Below, one piece after another: positions 1 to 8,362 of a stretch of 8,584 nucleotides of DNA. Numbering within the stretch: position 1 is the first letter of the stretch; the number at the start of each line of letters is the position of its first letter. Position numbers and translations under genes: made by a program. The notes under the pieces are model-generated. The model saw only the letters and a list, made by a program, of their open reading frames with translations. It was not told the DNA's origin and made no database searches. This DNA is from Thermoflexibacter sp. GTDB taxonomy: Bacteria; Bacteroidota; Bacteroidia; Cytophagales; Thermoflexibacteraceae. Location: positions 1 to 8,584 of the forward strand of contig JALOMS010000165.1 in assembly GCA_025455345.1 (NCBI GenBank), read 5' to 3'.

Positions 1-131
1 TTTGCTTACACCTCTATATTTCCTGATACTGCATGGAAAATCGCACAGAAAAACTACGAAAAAGCGCAAAGCCTTAACTATATCAAGGGCATGGCAGGGC
101 GGCTTATTGTAAAGGTTCTGCTTTTTTTTAG
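1..131 (+). pseudogene. Disrupted N-terminal TPR segment of the sensor histidine kinase (5' partial)
   Basis: The frame starting at base 1 is open from the window edge and reads like a TPR helix pair (DTAWKIAQKNYEKAQSLNYI, then KGMA). It then turns to nonsense and stops at 148-150. Moving to the third frame at about base 96 restores a TPR match, RAAYCKGSAFF, followed by TAG at 129-131 and then directly by the ATG of the downstream kinase frame. The joined reading NYIKGMARAAYCKG lines up position for position with the next repeat of the same protein, NDKAGMANTCSGLG (shared N, G, M, A and final G). This is the main evidence that one base is missing around 96-97 and that the TAG lies inside what was one gene. 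The lesions could be real mutations or errors in a draft assembly; the stop follows a run of eight T. The true N-terminus lies outside the window. Confidence 0.6.
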
Positions 132-1808
132 ATGGGCAATTATTATTTAGATATTCAAAATACCTTAGAAGCATTGCGCCTATACGAATCTGTGAATGAT
201 AAGGCGGGTATGGCAAACACTTGTTCGGGTTTGGGCATTAGCTATGATGCCCAAGGACAAAACTCACTGGCGATAGAATATTTGGAACGCGCATCCTCCT
301 ATGCCGCTGATATTCAAGATATTAGAAGTATGGGGGTATCTTCTTCAAATCTTGCGAATGTTTATAGTAAAATAGGACAACCTGAAAAGGGTCTTTTGCT
401 TGCTCAAAAGGCTGAAAAAATCCTTAGGGGCTTGCCCAGCGACATGCGAGCATACGATTATACGCTCAATGCTATCTGTGAAGCATATTTGGCAATGAAA
501 GATTACAATAATGCTTTAGTGTATAACAAAAAACACCTTGAAATAGCAGAAGAAATAAAAGACCCTGATAATCAAATTGTTGCACTGATTAATGCTGGAA
601 AAATTTATAGTGGATTAGAAAAATATCCTCAAGCCGAACAGTCTTTGGAAAAAGCTATACAACTTGCACATCAAAATCAAAATGAGGACGGACGGAAAGA
701 AGGGTATTTCGAGTTGGCAAAGATGTATGAGAAAATAGGTAACTATCCAAAATCATCTTATTTTTTTAAAAAATATTCCCTCATCAAGGACACACTTTTA
801 GACGAGGCAAATGCCAGAAATATTGTTCACTTACAAGCCAAATATGATATTGAAAAAAAAGATACAGAAAACAATTTGCTTAAAAAACAACAAGCCCTGG
901 ACAAGGCTACTTTACAAATACAGTTTTGGCTAATTGTTTCAATCAGTATTTTTTTATTATCTGGAATTATTATTTCTTTTGTATTTTATAAAAAACAAAA
1001 AGAACAGGAAAAACTTAATAATGCCCTTTCCTTACAAAAAATAGAAATCCAATCTCAAAATGAGTCTATCAAAGAAATTAATCAGCAACTAATCAATCAA
1101 ACAGAAGAATTAGCGGCAATCAATCAAGTCAAAAATAAACTTTTTGCGATTATTGGGCATGACCTTCGCAGTCCAATCAATTCATTGGTAAGCCTTTTGG
1201 AATTGGTAGGTACTTCTACTATCGACGCTAAAGAATTTCAAGAACTATTTCCCAAACTACAACGCAATGTCAAAAATGTTCAATACGCTTTAGACAATTT
1301 GTTGTTATGGTCTAATACACAGCTTTCAGGAATTACTAACTCTCCAGAGCATATAGATATACAAAGGATTGTAAAAGAAAAAATAGAACTTTTAGAGGAT
1401 TTAGCAAAACAAAAACATATTGAATTACAGTCTTTTATCCCAGAAAAAACCTTTGTATTTGCAGATGAACATCATACACGTATTATTTTTCGTAACCTTA
1501 TCAACAATGCTATCAAATTTACGCCCGAATATGGGACTGTTACCATTTCTTTAGAGCAAGACAAGGACTTTTTGACCATTTCTGTAAAAGACACAGGAAT
1601 AGGTATGAACAAAGAAACCTTGACGAGATTGTTTAGAAAGGATGCTCATTTTTCTACCAAAGGGACAAACGGCGAAAAAGGGACTGGATTGGGGCTACTA
1701 CTTTGTCAAGAAATGGTAGAGAAAAATAAGGGAAAAATTTGGGTAGAAAGTACTCTTGGGCAGGGAAGTAATTTTTTATTCACTCTTCCCAAGTATCTTA
1801 CGAATTAG
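132..1808 (+). CDS. TPR-containing sensor histidine kinase (558 codons; N-terminus disrupted)
   Basis: This is a membrane-anchored two-component histidine kinase. It autophosphorylates a histidine and passes the phosphate to a response regulator not present in the window. Residues 1-215 are TPR helices, for example ALRLYE and later KMYEKIGNYPKSSYFFKKYS. A charged coiled coil spans about 225-262 and one membrane helix about 265-286 (FWLIVSISIFLLSG onward), followed by a second coiled coil to about 335. The HisKA H-box is GHDLRSPIN with phospho-acceptor His343. The ATPase domain has the N-box NLINNAIKF (Asn458/459), the G1 box DTGIGM (Asp487) and the G2 box GTGLGL (from Gly517), so the catalytic core is complete. 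No receiver or DNA-binding domain is fused. ATG 132 directly follows an in-frame stop, has no visible ribosome site and falls in the middle of a TPR, so it is probably not the original start. Made from here, the protein would lack its first TPRs and any signal peptide. The 38-bp gap to the next gene suggests co-transcription. Confidence 0.85.
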   Translation: MGNYYLDIQNTLEALRLYESVNDKAGMANTCSGLGISYDAQGQNSLAIEYLERASSYAADIQDIRSMGVSSSNLANVYSKIGQPEKGLLLAQKAEKILRGLPSDMRAYDYTLNAICEAYLAMKDYNNALVYNKKHLEIAEEIKDPDNQIVALINAGKIYSGLEKYPQAEQSLEKAIQLAHQNQNEDGRKEGYFELAKMYEKIGNYPKSSYFFKKYSLIKDTLLDEANARNIVHLQAKYDIEKKDTENNLLKKQQALDKATLQIQFWLIVSISIFLLSGIIISFVFYKKQKEQEKLNNALSLQKIEIQSQNESIKEINQQLINQTEELAAINQVKNKLFAIIGHDLRSPINSLVSLLELVGTSTIDAKEFQELFPKLQRNVKNVQYALDNLLLWSNTQLSGITNSPEHIDIQRIVKEKIELLEDLAKQKHIELQSFIPEKTFVFADEHHTRIIFRNLINNAIKFTPEYGTVTISLEQDKDFLTISVKDTGIGMNKETLTRLFRKDAHFSTKGTNGEKGTGLGLLLCQEMVEKNKGKIWVESTLGQGSNFLFTLPKYLTN

Positions 1809-1846
1809 TGATTTGTCAATTGCCATTTATTTTTTGAATTATACAC

Positions 1847-2998
1847 ATGTTCATCTATTTTCAACAAGAAAAGTTTTCTTTCGAAGAATTACGCCAACTG
1901 TCTTTGGAGGAAATAAATAAATACGAGGATTTGTACCTGCGCCAAACTCTTCTGTTTTGTTCGGAATGGCTAAATGGTAAGGAAATCTTTACTATCCAAA
2001 CTTCAGGAAGTACAGGCACACCAAAACCTATTCATCTTGCGCGACATCAAATGCAAATAAGCGCGCAAATGACAGCAAAAGCATTGGGGCTAAGCCAAGG
2101 AGATAAGGCTTTGGTTTGTTTGAATACAGCATATATTGCAGGAAAAATGATGTTAGTCAGAGGATTAGAAATTGGTATGCAACTTCTAATCGTATCTCCA
2201 ATAGCTAATCCTTTCAGTAGTTTTGTATCTCATCAGTCTGGTTTTTTGTTTGGTGAGGAATTCTTCCAATCCATTGATTTTTATGCATTTGTCCCTTTAC
2301 AATTATTAGAAATATGTAAAGCCCAATCCTTTTTCCAAATCCAGCTACTCAATCAGTCAAAGGCAGTTATAGTTGGAGGCGCGCCTGTTAGCGCAGAATT
2401 AGAATATCTTGTCCAGCAAATAACTTCTCCAATTTATGCTACTTATGGAATGACGGAAACAGTTTCTCATATTGCTCTCAAAAAGCTAAATGGTAGGGAT
2501 AAATCCCCCTATTATCAACTTCTGGCTAATACTGAGATAGGGCAAGATGAAAGAGGCTGTTTGACAATCATTTCTCCTGTAAATAATTTTGAAAAGATAG
2601 TTACGAATGATAAGGTAAAAATAATTGATAATCAGAGATTTGAATGGTTAGGGCGTATAGATGCGGTGATTAATAGCGGGGGAATAAAAATTCAAATAGA
2701 AAAAGTTGAAAATGAAATAGATAAGATTTTTTTACAGCTACAGGTATCTCGTAGATTTATCATTTTGGGATTTCCAGAACCAAGACTTGGGGAAAGGGTC
2801 GTATTAGTATTAGAAGGAGAAAAATTAGAACAAGAGGTTGAAAAACAGCTTTTTGACTTAATAAAAAATAGATTAAGCAAGTATGAAATCCCAAAAGAAA
2901 TTTTGTATATGCCTTATTTTCCCGAAACTGCAACTGCCAAAATGGATAGACTAAAGATTAAAGAACAATTGGTAAAAGAAAAACACCTTAGCTCATAA
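1847..2998 (+). CDS. menE: AMP-binding acyl-CoA synthetase, probable O-succinylbenzoate--CoA ligase (MenE-like)
   Basis: This is an ANL-superfamily adenylating enzyme. If it is MenE, it activates o-succinylbenzoate with ATP and joins it to CoA in the cytoplasm, a step of menaquinone synthesis. The 383 residues carry the family motifs in order: phosphate loop TSGSTGTPK (52-60), adenylate-binding YGMTE (200-204), hinge region GRIDAVINSGGIKI (269-282) and the C-terminal catalytic lysine in TATAKMDRLKIK (Lys365). The length is well below the 450-500 residues of Bacillus-type MenE because the N-terminal subdomain is short, a form I recall as usual for Bacteroidota MenE. Start ATG 1847 has no Shine-Dalgarno sequence, as is common in this phylum, and no better upstream start was seen. 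No other men gene is visible, so substrate assignment rests on family resemblance; another small carboxylate-CoA ligase is possible. Its last codons form the left arm of the terminator hairpin. Confidence 0.75.
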   Translation: MFIYFQQEKFSFEELRQLSLEEINKYEDLYLRQTLLFCSEWLNGKEIFTIQTSGSTGTPKPIHLARHQMQISAQMTAKALGLSQGDKALVCLNTAYIAGKMMLVRGLEIGMQLLIVSPIANPFSSFVSHQSGFLFGEEFFQSIDFYAFVPLQLLEICKAQSFFQIQLLNQSKAVIVGGAPVSAELEYLVQQITSPIYATYGMTETVSHIALKKLNGRDKSPYYQLLANTEIGQDERGCLTIISPVNNFEKIVTNDKVKIIDNQRFEWLGRIDAVINSGGIKIQIEKVENEIDKIFLQLQVSRRFIILGFPEPRLGERVVLVLEGEKLEQEVEKQLFDLIKNRLSKYEIPKEILYMPYFPETATAKMDRLKIKEQLVKEKHLSS

Positions 2999-3013
2999 AA
3001 CTAAGGTGTTTTT
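2979..3013. terminator. Bidirectional intrinsic terminator between convergent genes
   Basis: A perfect 13-bp inverted repeat, AAAAACACCTTAG (2979-2991) and CTAAGGTGTTTTT (3001-3013), flanks a 9-nt loop. On the plus strand the stem ends in a run of six T (3009-3014). On the minus strand it also ends in a T-rich run (TTTTTCTTTT). It can therefore end both the plus-strand menE-like transcript and the minus-strand susCD transcript, whose last codon lies 24 bp away. The left arm sits inside the coding end of the menE-like gene, whose stop codon (2996-2998) falls in the loop. Confidence 0.85.
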
Positions 3014-3037
3014 TGAATTATTCAGATAAAAATCAGC

Positions 3038-4918
3038 CTATTGATAGCCCGGATTTTGTTCCAATGCAGAGTTACGATTAATCTCATCTCTGCTGAATGG
3101 TCTGAAGTACATCTTGTCCACCCATCTTCTGCGTTCTACTTCTGTATTGTCCACAGGCGTATAGGTGTAATCATACACATTTTTGTCATATCTGTATGGT
3201 CTTAGCGGCGTAGCCCCTGGTTTTAACCTTGCTCTTACGTTCATTACTTTGATGCCTCTGCCCACTGTAGTAGGTGCAATAAGCCACCTGCGTGCATCAT
3301 GATAGCGATGTTCTTCGTAGGCAAGCTCTATGCGTCTTTCGTTGCGGTATCTTTGCTTCAAAGCCTCTCCAGATTCGTTGGTGGCTGGCATACCTGCCCT
3401 GAATCTGATTCGGTTTAGCCAAGTCCTTGCTTCAGCATCTTGTCCTAATTCTATACAAGCCTCTATGTAGTTTAAGGCTATTTCTGTGGTACGAATAAAA
3501 GGCCAAGGAATAATCTGTGCATTGGATTGGTTATCTGGTAAAGCAGGATTTGGGTCTATGAACTTACGAACATAATAACTGGTACGGCTACCATTCCAGT
3601 TTTCAATTACTGATTCGCGCGTATCTATACCATTAATGATACCACCGCTTCCATTGTCATAATAGCCTGATTGGATTTGATTAGCAGGGTCTAATGCCGA
3701 TGCACTTGCAGGTCTTGGTTTCCATCCTGCGCCATCATACATCACAGAAGCGTAAAATCTTGGGTCTCTATTTTCGTAAGGTGCGCGACTGTGAGCGGGA
3801 TTATTCCAATCAAATCTACTACCGTCCATCATTTCGTAATCATCTACTAACTGTTGGATAGGCGTATTTCCTGCCCAGTTGTTGTAACCATTAGGACCGT
3901 TATTGATACCGTGCTGTGTACCACCGAGAGGCCACTGGCTTTCTGGCGTAAAGAGCGCAGATAAAGTTCTTTGGAAAATTAACTCACTTGCGCCCGCAGG
4001 GTCTGCTACTGCGCTTTTCCCACCCATTGCAATTGCATTGTAGTTTGCTCTTCCTTCTGCGGGTGATACAGGTGCGCTTAAGTTGAGTTTATAACCAAAA
4101 TGAACATCAAGCACAGCTTTTGCCGCATCTCTTGCCGCTTGCCATCTGGCGACTCTATCTCCTCCTGTATAAGCTAAAAGTTCCATTTTGCCAAAATTAG
4201 CAATACCTGGCGCAGCAGCTCTTAGGCGAGCGGCATCGTGCATATCGCTTGCGGCATAAAGTAGAACTCTTGACTTTAGGGCAAGTGCCGCCACTCTGGA
4301 GGCTCTACCCGCTACTTCGGGTTTTCCTCTTAATAGCTCTGCCGCTTTGTCTAAATCACTTATAATGAATTTGATACATTCATCATAAGTATTGCGTGCT
4401 ACTTTGTAGTCTTCGTTCAGCCCATAAGCCTTCTGAATAATAGGTACGCCCCCATAAAAACGAACTAACTGTTGGTAATAATAAGCCCTCATAAAATGGG
4501 ATTCGCCCAAAAGTCTGTCTTTCAAGGTTTGGTTATCAAAAGTAGCTTTGGGTAGGTTCTCTATGGCTATGTTGGTTTGTCTAATTGCCAAATACATAGA
4601 ACCCCACTCATAAGTGCTACTCATCCAGCCCAAGTTCGAAGGGCTTTCATTGCCATCGGTAAAAGTATTGATATTTCTACCTGCATGCGTGAACATAGCC
4701 TCGTCAGTATATGCCGCCAATGCCTGTTCCTCAAAACCTCCATAACCTAAAAAGGAGTATTCTCCATTCACAAATGCCTCAGAAAGTGCTGCATCACTCC
4801 AAGTAGCACTACTGGATATCCTGTCCAAAGGCTGTGTTTCTAAGAAATCTTTATTACAAGAAAAGGTAATAAAGGTTACTAAAAAGATAGTGGTAAGTGC
4901 TATTTTTACTTTTTTCAT
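3038..4918 (-). CDS. SusD/RagB family nutrient-binding outer-membrane lipoprotein
   Basis: This is a surface-exposed lipoprotein that acts as the substrate-binding lid of its SusC partner. The start MKKVKIALTTIF leads into a hydrophobic stretch and a lipobox ending FSC, so Cys21 should be the lipidated residue. It is followed by NKDFLE, the usual beginning of mature SusD proteins, with an acidic/lysine tail fitting the surface-export signal of this phylum. At 626 residues it is a little longer than typical SusD proteins. Family signatures are ARASRVAALALKSRVLLYAA-type TPR helices near residue 205-220, IPWPFIRTTEIALNYIEA in the C-terminal half, RNERRIELAYEEHRY (from Arg525), and the end RPFSRDEINRNSALEQNPGY. 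It starts 13 bp after the susC stop codon, which marks one transcription unit. The substrate cannot be read from the sequence. No glycoside hydrolase or peptidase follows, because the operon ends at the terminator. Confidence 0.95.
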   Translation of the reverse strand: MKKVKIALTTIFLVTFITFSCNKDFLETQPLDRISSSATWSDAALSEAFVNGEYSFLGYGGFEEQALAAYTDEAMFTHAGRNINTFTDGNESPSNLGWMSSTYEWGSMYLAIRQTNIAIENLPKATFDNQTLKDRLLGESHFMRAYYYQQLVRFYGGVPIIQKAYGLNEDYKVARNTYDECIKFIISDLDKAAELLRGKPEVAGRASRVAALALKSRVLLYAASDMHDAARLRAAAPGIANFGKMELLAYTGGDRVARWQAARDAAKAVLDVHFGYKLNLSAPVSPAEGRANYNAIAMGGKSAVADPAGASELIFQRTLSALFTPESQWPLGGTQHGINNGPNGYNNWAGNTPIQQLVDDYEMMDGSRFDWNNPAHSRAPYENRDPRFYASVMYDGAGWKPRPASASALDPANQIQSGYYDNGSGGIINGIDTRESVIENWNGSRTSYYVRKFIDPNPALPDNQSNAQIIPWPFIRTTEIALNYIEACIELGQDAEARTWLNRIRFRAGMPATNESGEALKQRYRNERRIELAYEEHRYHDARRWLIAPTTVGRGIKVMNVRARLKPGATPLRPYRYDKNVYDYTYTPVDNTEVERRRWVDKMYFRPFSRDEINRNSALEQNPGYQ

Positions 4919-4931
4919 ACTAGATAAATTT

Positions 4932-7900
4932 TTAGAAAGTTACTGTCAAACCTGTATTAATCACACGAGATAAAGGATAAGATACACCTCCAGAAGCCTC
5001 TGCCTCTGGGTCAAATATCTTATTTTTCGCAACGGTAAATACGTTCAATCCATTTACAAAAAATCTTACATTGGATAAGCTAACTTTGTCCACAATTGCT
5101 CTTGGCAAAGAATAGCCCAATTCTATATTTTTCAAGCGAAGATAGTTTTTGCTAAACAAGAAATAAGTATTGTTTCCGAAATTGCCACCTGTATAATAGG
5201 TATCGCCACGACTTGCTAATCTTGGGTGAACACTGCTTGGGTTTTCTATTGACCAACGATTGTCATGAGAATATTTCAAAAAGTTACCAATGTCTCCAGA
5301 TTCAGTTTGAATTCTCAAAGCCGCTCCTGTTGCTCCTTGGAAAAGTACGTTCAAATCAAAACCTTTGTAGCGAATGTCGATGGTTGCCACAAAATTAAAC
5401 GTTGGTGTAATGTTTTTGTTTTGTCTTACCATGTCATCTGCATTGATTCTGCCATCGCCATTGTAATCTACAAATTTCATATCGCCAGGTAGCAAGCGAG
5501 AAGTTACCGCACTGTAATCTATCCTATTGGCATCAATCTCTGCTTGGTTCAAGAAAGCACCATCAGACTGATACACTAAGAAAGCACCAATGGGCTTGCC
5601 TTCTTGAAGTTGCCACTCAGGTGCGCCTGGGATTTCGTCCATAAACACCACCTTGTTGCGTGCATAACCACCGTTTACACCTACTCTGAACTGCAATTCT
5701 TCTAATGCCTTACCATTATACCCTATGTTGAACTCAAAACCTCTATTATCTACAATCCCTGCATTTACAGGAGGTAAAAGTGCGCTAATACCAGAAGATG
5801 CAGGTGTAGAGCCTGTTTGTTGTATCAAGATTTGAGAACGTCTATTGTAGAAATACTCCAAAGTGAAATCAATTCTATTCTTGAACAAAGTACCATCAAT
5901 CCCTATATTGTAATTATTGGCTCTTTCCCAAGTGAAATTAGGGTTCGCTAATATGGTTTCTCTCAATGTATTGGCAATTTCACCATTGATAGGGTACTGT
6001 CCAAGATTATAAGTTGATAAGAAAGCGTATTCTTGGAGACGATTATTAAAGAAAACTTGGTCGTTACCCATCTGCCCATAAGAAGCTCTTAACTTCAAAT
6101 AGTCTATGCCTGATACCTTGAACCAATCTTCGCTGGTAATGTTCCAACCTGCTGAGATACCAGGGAAGAAGCCAAACCTGCCTGAAGAAGGGAAGATATA
6201 AGAACCATCATAACGCCAAACACCTTCTAATAAGTATTTGTCTTTGTAGTTATACTGCACTCTACCATAGTAACCCAAACGCGCTCTATTGTAAGCACTG
6301 CCACCATTATCTTGCAAGAGTGCGCCCCCTGCAAACAACTGGTCTATAGCTGGTGAAATGTAGTTTCTTCTATAAGCATAAAAGAAATTACCATTAAAAG
6401 TTTCTCTTGTAACACCAGCCATAGCGTTAATGTTATGATTTTCGCCAATTTTTTTCTCATAAGTCAAAATACCTGTTAGGTTAGTATTGAGAATATTGGA
6501 ATTACTTTGTGTTAGCCTTGGGTCAGTAAAAGTAGAGCGAATAGAACCTACTAATCTTGGCGATACACCATCAGCCTCGAAAGTAACTCTGTCCCAAGAG
6601 TACAATCTCCAAGGCGTTTGCCAAGTTCTGTTGTTATCCAAGGTTTTGTCCACTGCGGCAGTAAGGTTCAATTTTAATCCAGCTATCCATGGATTAGTAA
6701 TAGTTACTCCTCCATTCATCTGCACAAAATCTCTTGGATTTTGCTGATAACCAGTGGCATTGGTAGTTATCACATAAGGATTCTGACCGTTCTCAATATC
6801 TGGACCTGGCAAGCCATTAGGCCACACTTGGGGTTCGGTAGGGCGACCGCGCATGAGCATACGGAAGATTGCTCCCGCACTTTCGGTGGGGTATCTTCTA
6901 TCTTCTCTACGTATCATCACCCCTAAATTGGTGCTGATGTATGTGTTTACTTTTGCATCTACATTTACTCTGAAATTGTACTGTTGATACTTGGTCGCAG
7001 AGTTTCTGTAAATGGCATCTTGGAATACATAACCCAAAGAAGCCATGTATCTTACGCTTTCTGTACCACCAGAAAGTTGCAAATTGTGGCGAGATTGAGG
7101 AGCCCAAGTTCTGAATGAGCCTCCAAACCAATCTGTATCAGGGTATCTCCAAGGGTCAGAACCATCACCATGTCTTCTTACTGCTTCTGGGCTGTAATTA
7201 GCACTTAATGCCCTAATGCCAGGTGTACGCGATTGGTAAGTACCTGTTTGTTGGATACTTGTCCAAGCCGCTCCCCATTCATTGACAGGAATGCTGTTGT
7301 AAATTGGCAATTCGTTCATGATGTTGGCATACTCTACAGCATTCGACATCTTAGGGGTAATCGTAGGTTGCGACCAGCCTTGGTTAAAATCGTAAGTAAC
7401 CGTAGGTTTGCCTGTTTTACCTCTTTTGGTGGTAACGATAATAGCCCCGTTGGCGGCACGTGCGCCGTAGATAGCCGCAGAAGCATCTTTTAGCACAGAG
7501 ATAGATTCTATATCTCTTGGGTTGAGTCGTCCTAAGCCCCCATCGCGGTCTGGGATACCGTCAATTACAATCAAAGGCGCGCTGTTTCCAAGCGTATTAG
7601 TACCTCTGATTGATACCCTTGCTCCGTCCTGCCCTGGTTCGCCACTTGTCTGCACTACCACCAAGCCTGGTAAGCGACCTGCCAAGGAGTTAGACAAATC
7701 AACGGCAGGTGAAGCCATGATTTTATCTCCTTGTACTGCCGCAACTGCTCCTGTAACAGTAACTTTCTTTTGCTCTCCGTATGCCACGACAACAACCTCA
7801 TCTAAGTAACTTGCTCCTGTTTCGAGAGCGACATCGATTGCAGTCTGATTACCTACCGTAATTTCTTGAGATTTGTAACCCACAAAGGAGAAAATTAATA

Positions 7901-8132
7901 CATCTGAACTACCTGCTGGAACAGTAATAGAATAATTACCATCAACATCTGACGAAGTACCCGTCTGTGTACCTTTGACTACGACAGTTACTCCGGGTAG
8001 TCCTGCTTTACTCTCTGCGTCTGTAATTTTTCCGCTCACTTTTTTCTGAGCGTATGCAGTAGCTCCACAGCAGAGTAGCAAGAAGAGAATAGGGATAAAA
8101 TACCCCATTAGGAATTCGTGTTTCATTTTCAT
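4932..8132 (-). CDS. SusC/RagA family TonB-linked outer-membrane transporter
   Basis: This is a TonB-dependent beta-barrel that imports a bulky nutrient across the outer membrane together with the adjacent SusD. The order is: signal peptide 1-28, cleaved after AYA before Gln29; a CarboxypepD_reg-like beta-sandwich at about 32-104 (VSGKITD, GLPGVTVVVKGT, VDGNYSI, SFVGYKSQEI); a TonB-box-like segment LDEVVVVAYGEQKK (110-123); a plug with VSIRGTNTLG, LIVIDGIPDRDGG and the SusC signature DIESISVLKDASAAIYGARA; then a long barrel ending in the aromatic GLTVTF. The 1066-residue length is typical. A calcium-loop-like motif, DYNGDGRINADD (889-900), sits in the barrel region, as in many SusC proteins. 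No N-terminal STN signalling domain is present, so regulation by a FecI/FecR-type sigma relay is not indicated. The first of two close ATGs was taken as the start because it gives a normal signal peptide; no Shine-Dalgarno site is seen. susD follows after 13 bp. Confidence 0.96.
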   Translation of the reverse strand: MKMKHEFLMGYFIPILFLLLCCGATAYAQKKVSGKITDAESKAGLPGVTVVVKGTQTGTSSDVDGNYSITVPAGSSDVLIFSFVGYKSQEITVGNQTAIDVALETGASYLDEVVVVAYGEQKKVTVTGAVAAVQGDKIMASPAVDLSNSLAGRLPGLVVVQTSGEPGQDGARVSIRGTNTLGNSAPLIVIDGIPDRDGGLGRLNPRDIESISVLKDASAAIYGARAANGAIIVTTKRGKTGKPTVTYDFNQGWSQPTITPKMSNAVEYANIMNELPIYNSIPVNEWGAAWTSIQQTGTYQSRTPGIRALSANYSPEAVRRHGDGSDPWRYPDTDWFGGSFRTWAPQSRHNLQLSGGTESVRYMASLGYVFQDAIYRNSATKYQQYNFRVNVDAKVNTYISTNLGVMIRREDRRYPTESAGAIFRMLMRGRPTEPQVWPNGLPGPDIENGQNPYVITTNATGYQQNPRDFVQMNGGVTITNPWIAGLKLNLTAAVDKTLDNNRTWQTPWRLYSWDRVTFEADGVSPRLVGSIRSTFTDPRLTQSNSNILNTNLTGILTYEKKIGENHNINAMAGVTRETFNGNFFYAYRRNYISPAIDQLFAGGALLQDNGGSAYNRARLGYYGRVQYNYKDKYLLEGVWRYDGSYIFPSSGRFGFFPGISAGWNITSEDWFKVSGIDYLKLRASYGQMGNDQVFFNNRLQEYAFLSTYNLGQYPINGEIANTLRETILANPNFTWERANNYNIGIDGTLFKNRIDFTLEYFYNRRSQILIQQTGSTPASSGISALLPPVNAGIVDNRGFEFNIGYNGKALEELQFRVGVNGGYARNKVVFMDEIPGAPEWQLQEGKPIGAFLVYQSDGAFLNQAEIDANRIDYSAVTSRLLPGDMKFVDYNGDGRINADDMVRQNKNITPTFNFVATIDIRYKGFDLNVLFQGATGAALRIQTESGDIGNFLKYSHDNRWSIENPSSVHPRLASRGDTYYTGGNFGNNTYFLFSKNYLRLKNIELGYSLPRAIVDKVSLSNVRFFVNGLNVFTVAKNKIFDPEAEASGGVSYPLSRVINTGLTVTF

Positions 8133-8219
8133 ACATTTAAGTTAAATAAAAAATTGATATATTTAGGTTTTACAATAGTTGGTTCTTGAGGTTGATAGAT
8201 TAGGTTAAATAGGCAGGCA

Positions 8220-8236
8220 CTAAATTATAAATTTAG
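8220..8236. repeat. 17-bp AT-rich palindrome upstream of susC
   Basis: CTAAATT and AATTTAG form perfect 7-bp arms around ATA, about 90 bp before the susC start. It could be an operator for a dimeric regulator, but short AT-rich palindromes arise easily by chance in such DNA. No regulator gene is nearby to pair it with. Confidence 0.3.
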
Positions 8237-8290
8237 TTATGCTCAAATGATAACTCAAAGAGAGCCAAGTTTTAATGTAATAGCTTGATT

Positions 8291-8312
8291 ATTAAGCAAT
8301 TACTTGTTTAAT
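8291..8312. repeat. Inverted repeat with 9-bp arms and a 4-nt loop
   Basis: ATTAAGCAA and TTGTTTAAT flank TTAC. As plus-strand RNA the single non-Watson-Crick pair is a G-U wobble; as minus-strand RNA, the expected transcribed strand, it is an A-C mismatch. The hairpin is AT-rich and weak. Its role is unknown; it may be a binding site or chance. Confidence 0.25.
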
Positions 8313-8362
8313 ATAAAATAAGCTCTATCAGTATTGAGTAATAAAATAAGTTCGCAAAACAA

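Noticed and set aside
96..131. Programmed ribosomal frameshifting as the explanation for the split kinase frame
   Set aside because: There is no slippery heptamer or pseudoknot at the frame change near 96. The T8 run lies after it and is followed by a stop in the restored frame, so a shift would not yield the full protein.
889..1080. Lysine/glutamine-rich stretch in the kinase as a repeat or low-complexity element
   Set aside because: It is explained by the coiled-coil segments on either side of the single membrane helix, standard for TPR histidine kinases of this phylum.
1812..1836. TTTG followed by TATTTTTTG ahead of the menE-like gene as a Bacteroidota promoter
   Set aside because: The second element has one extra base relative to TAnnTTTG and the spacing is about 12 bp instead of about 19. 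Such strings are common by chance in T-rich DNA.
2692..2880. Minus-strand 62-codon frame inside the menE-like gene
   Set aside because: It is rich in serine, lysine and phenylalanine as expected from the antisense of A-rich coding DNA, and it overlaps the conserved C-terminal domain of the real gene.
5433..5468. DYNGDGRINADD motif in SusC as a sign of a fused dockerin or EF-hand domain
   Set aside because: A single loop of this kind is a regular feature of SusC barrels; no second loop or dockerin repeat is present.
6487..7809. Several plus-strand open frames of 60-95 codons opposite susC, the longest at 7522-7809
   Set aside because: They lie antisense to a clearly coding frame, have low-complexity or implausible composition, and match no recognisable domain. 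They are shadows of the susC codons.
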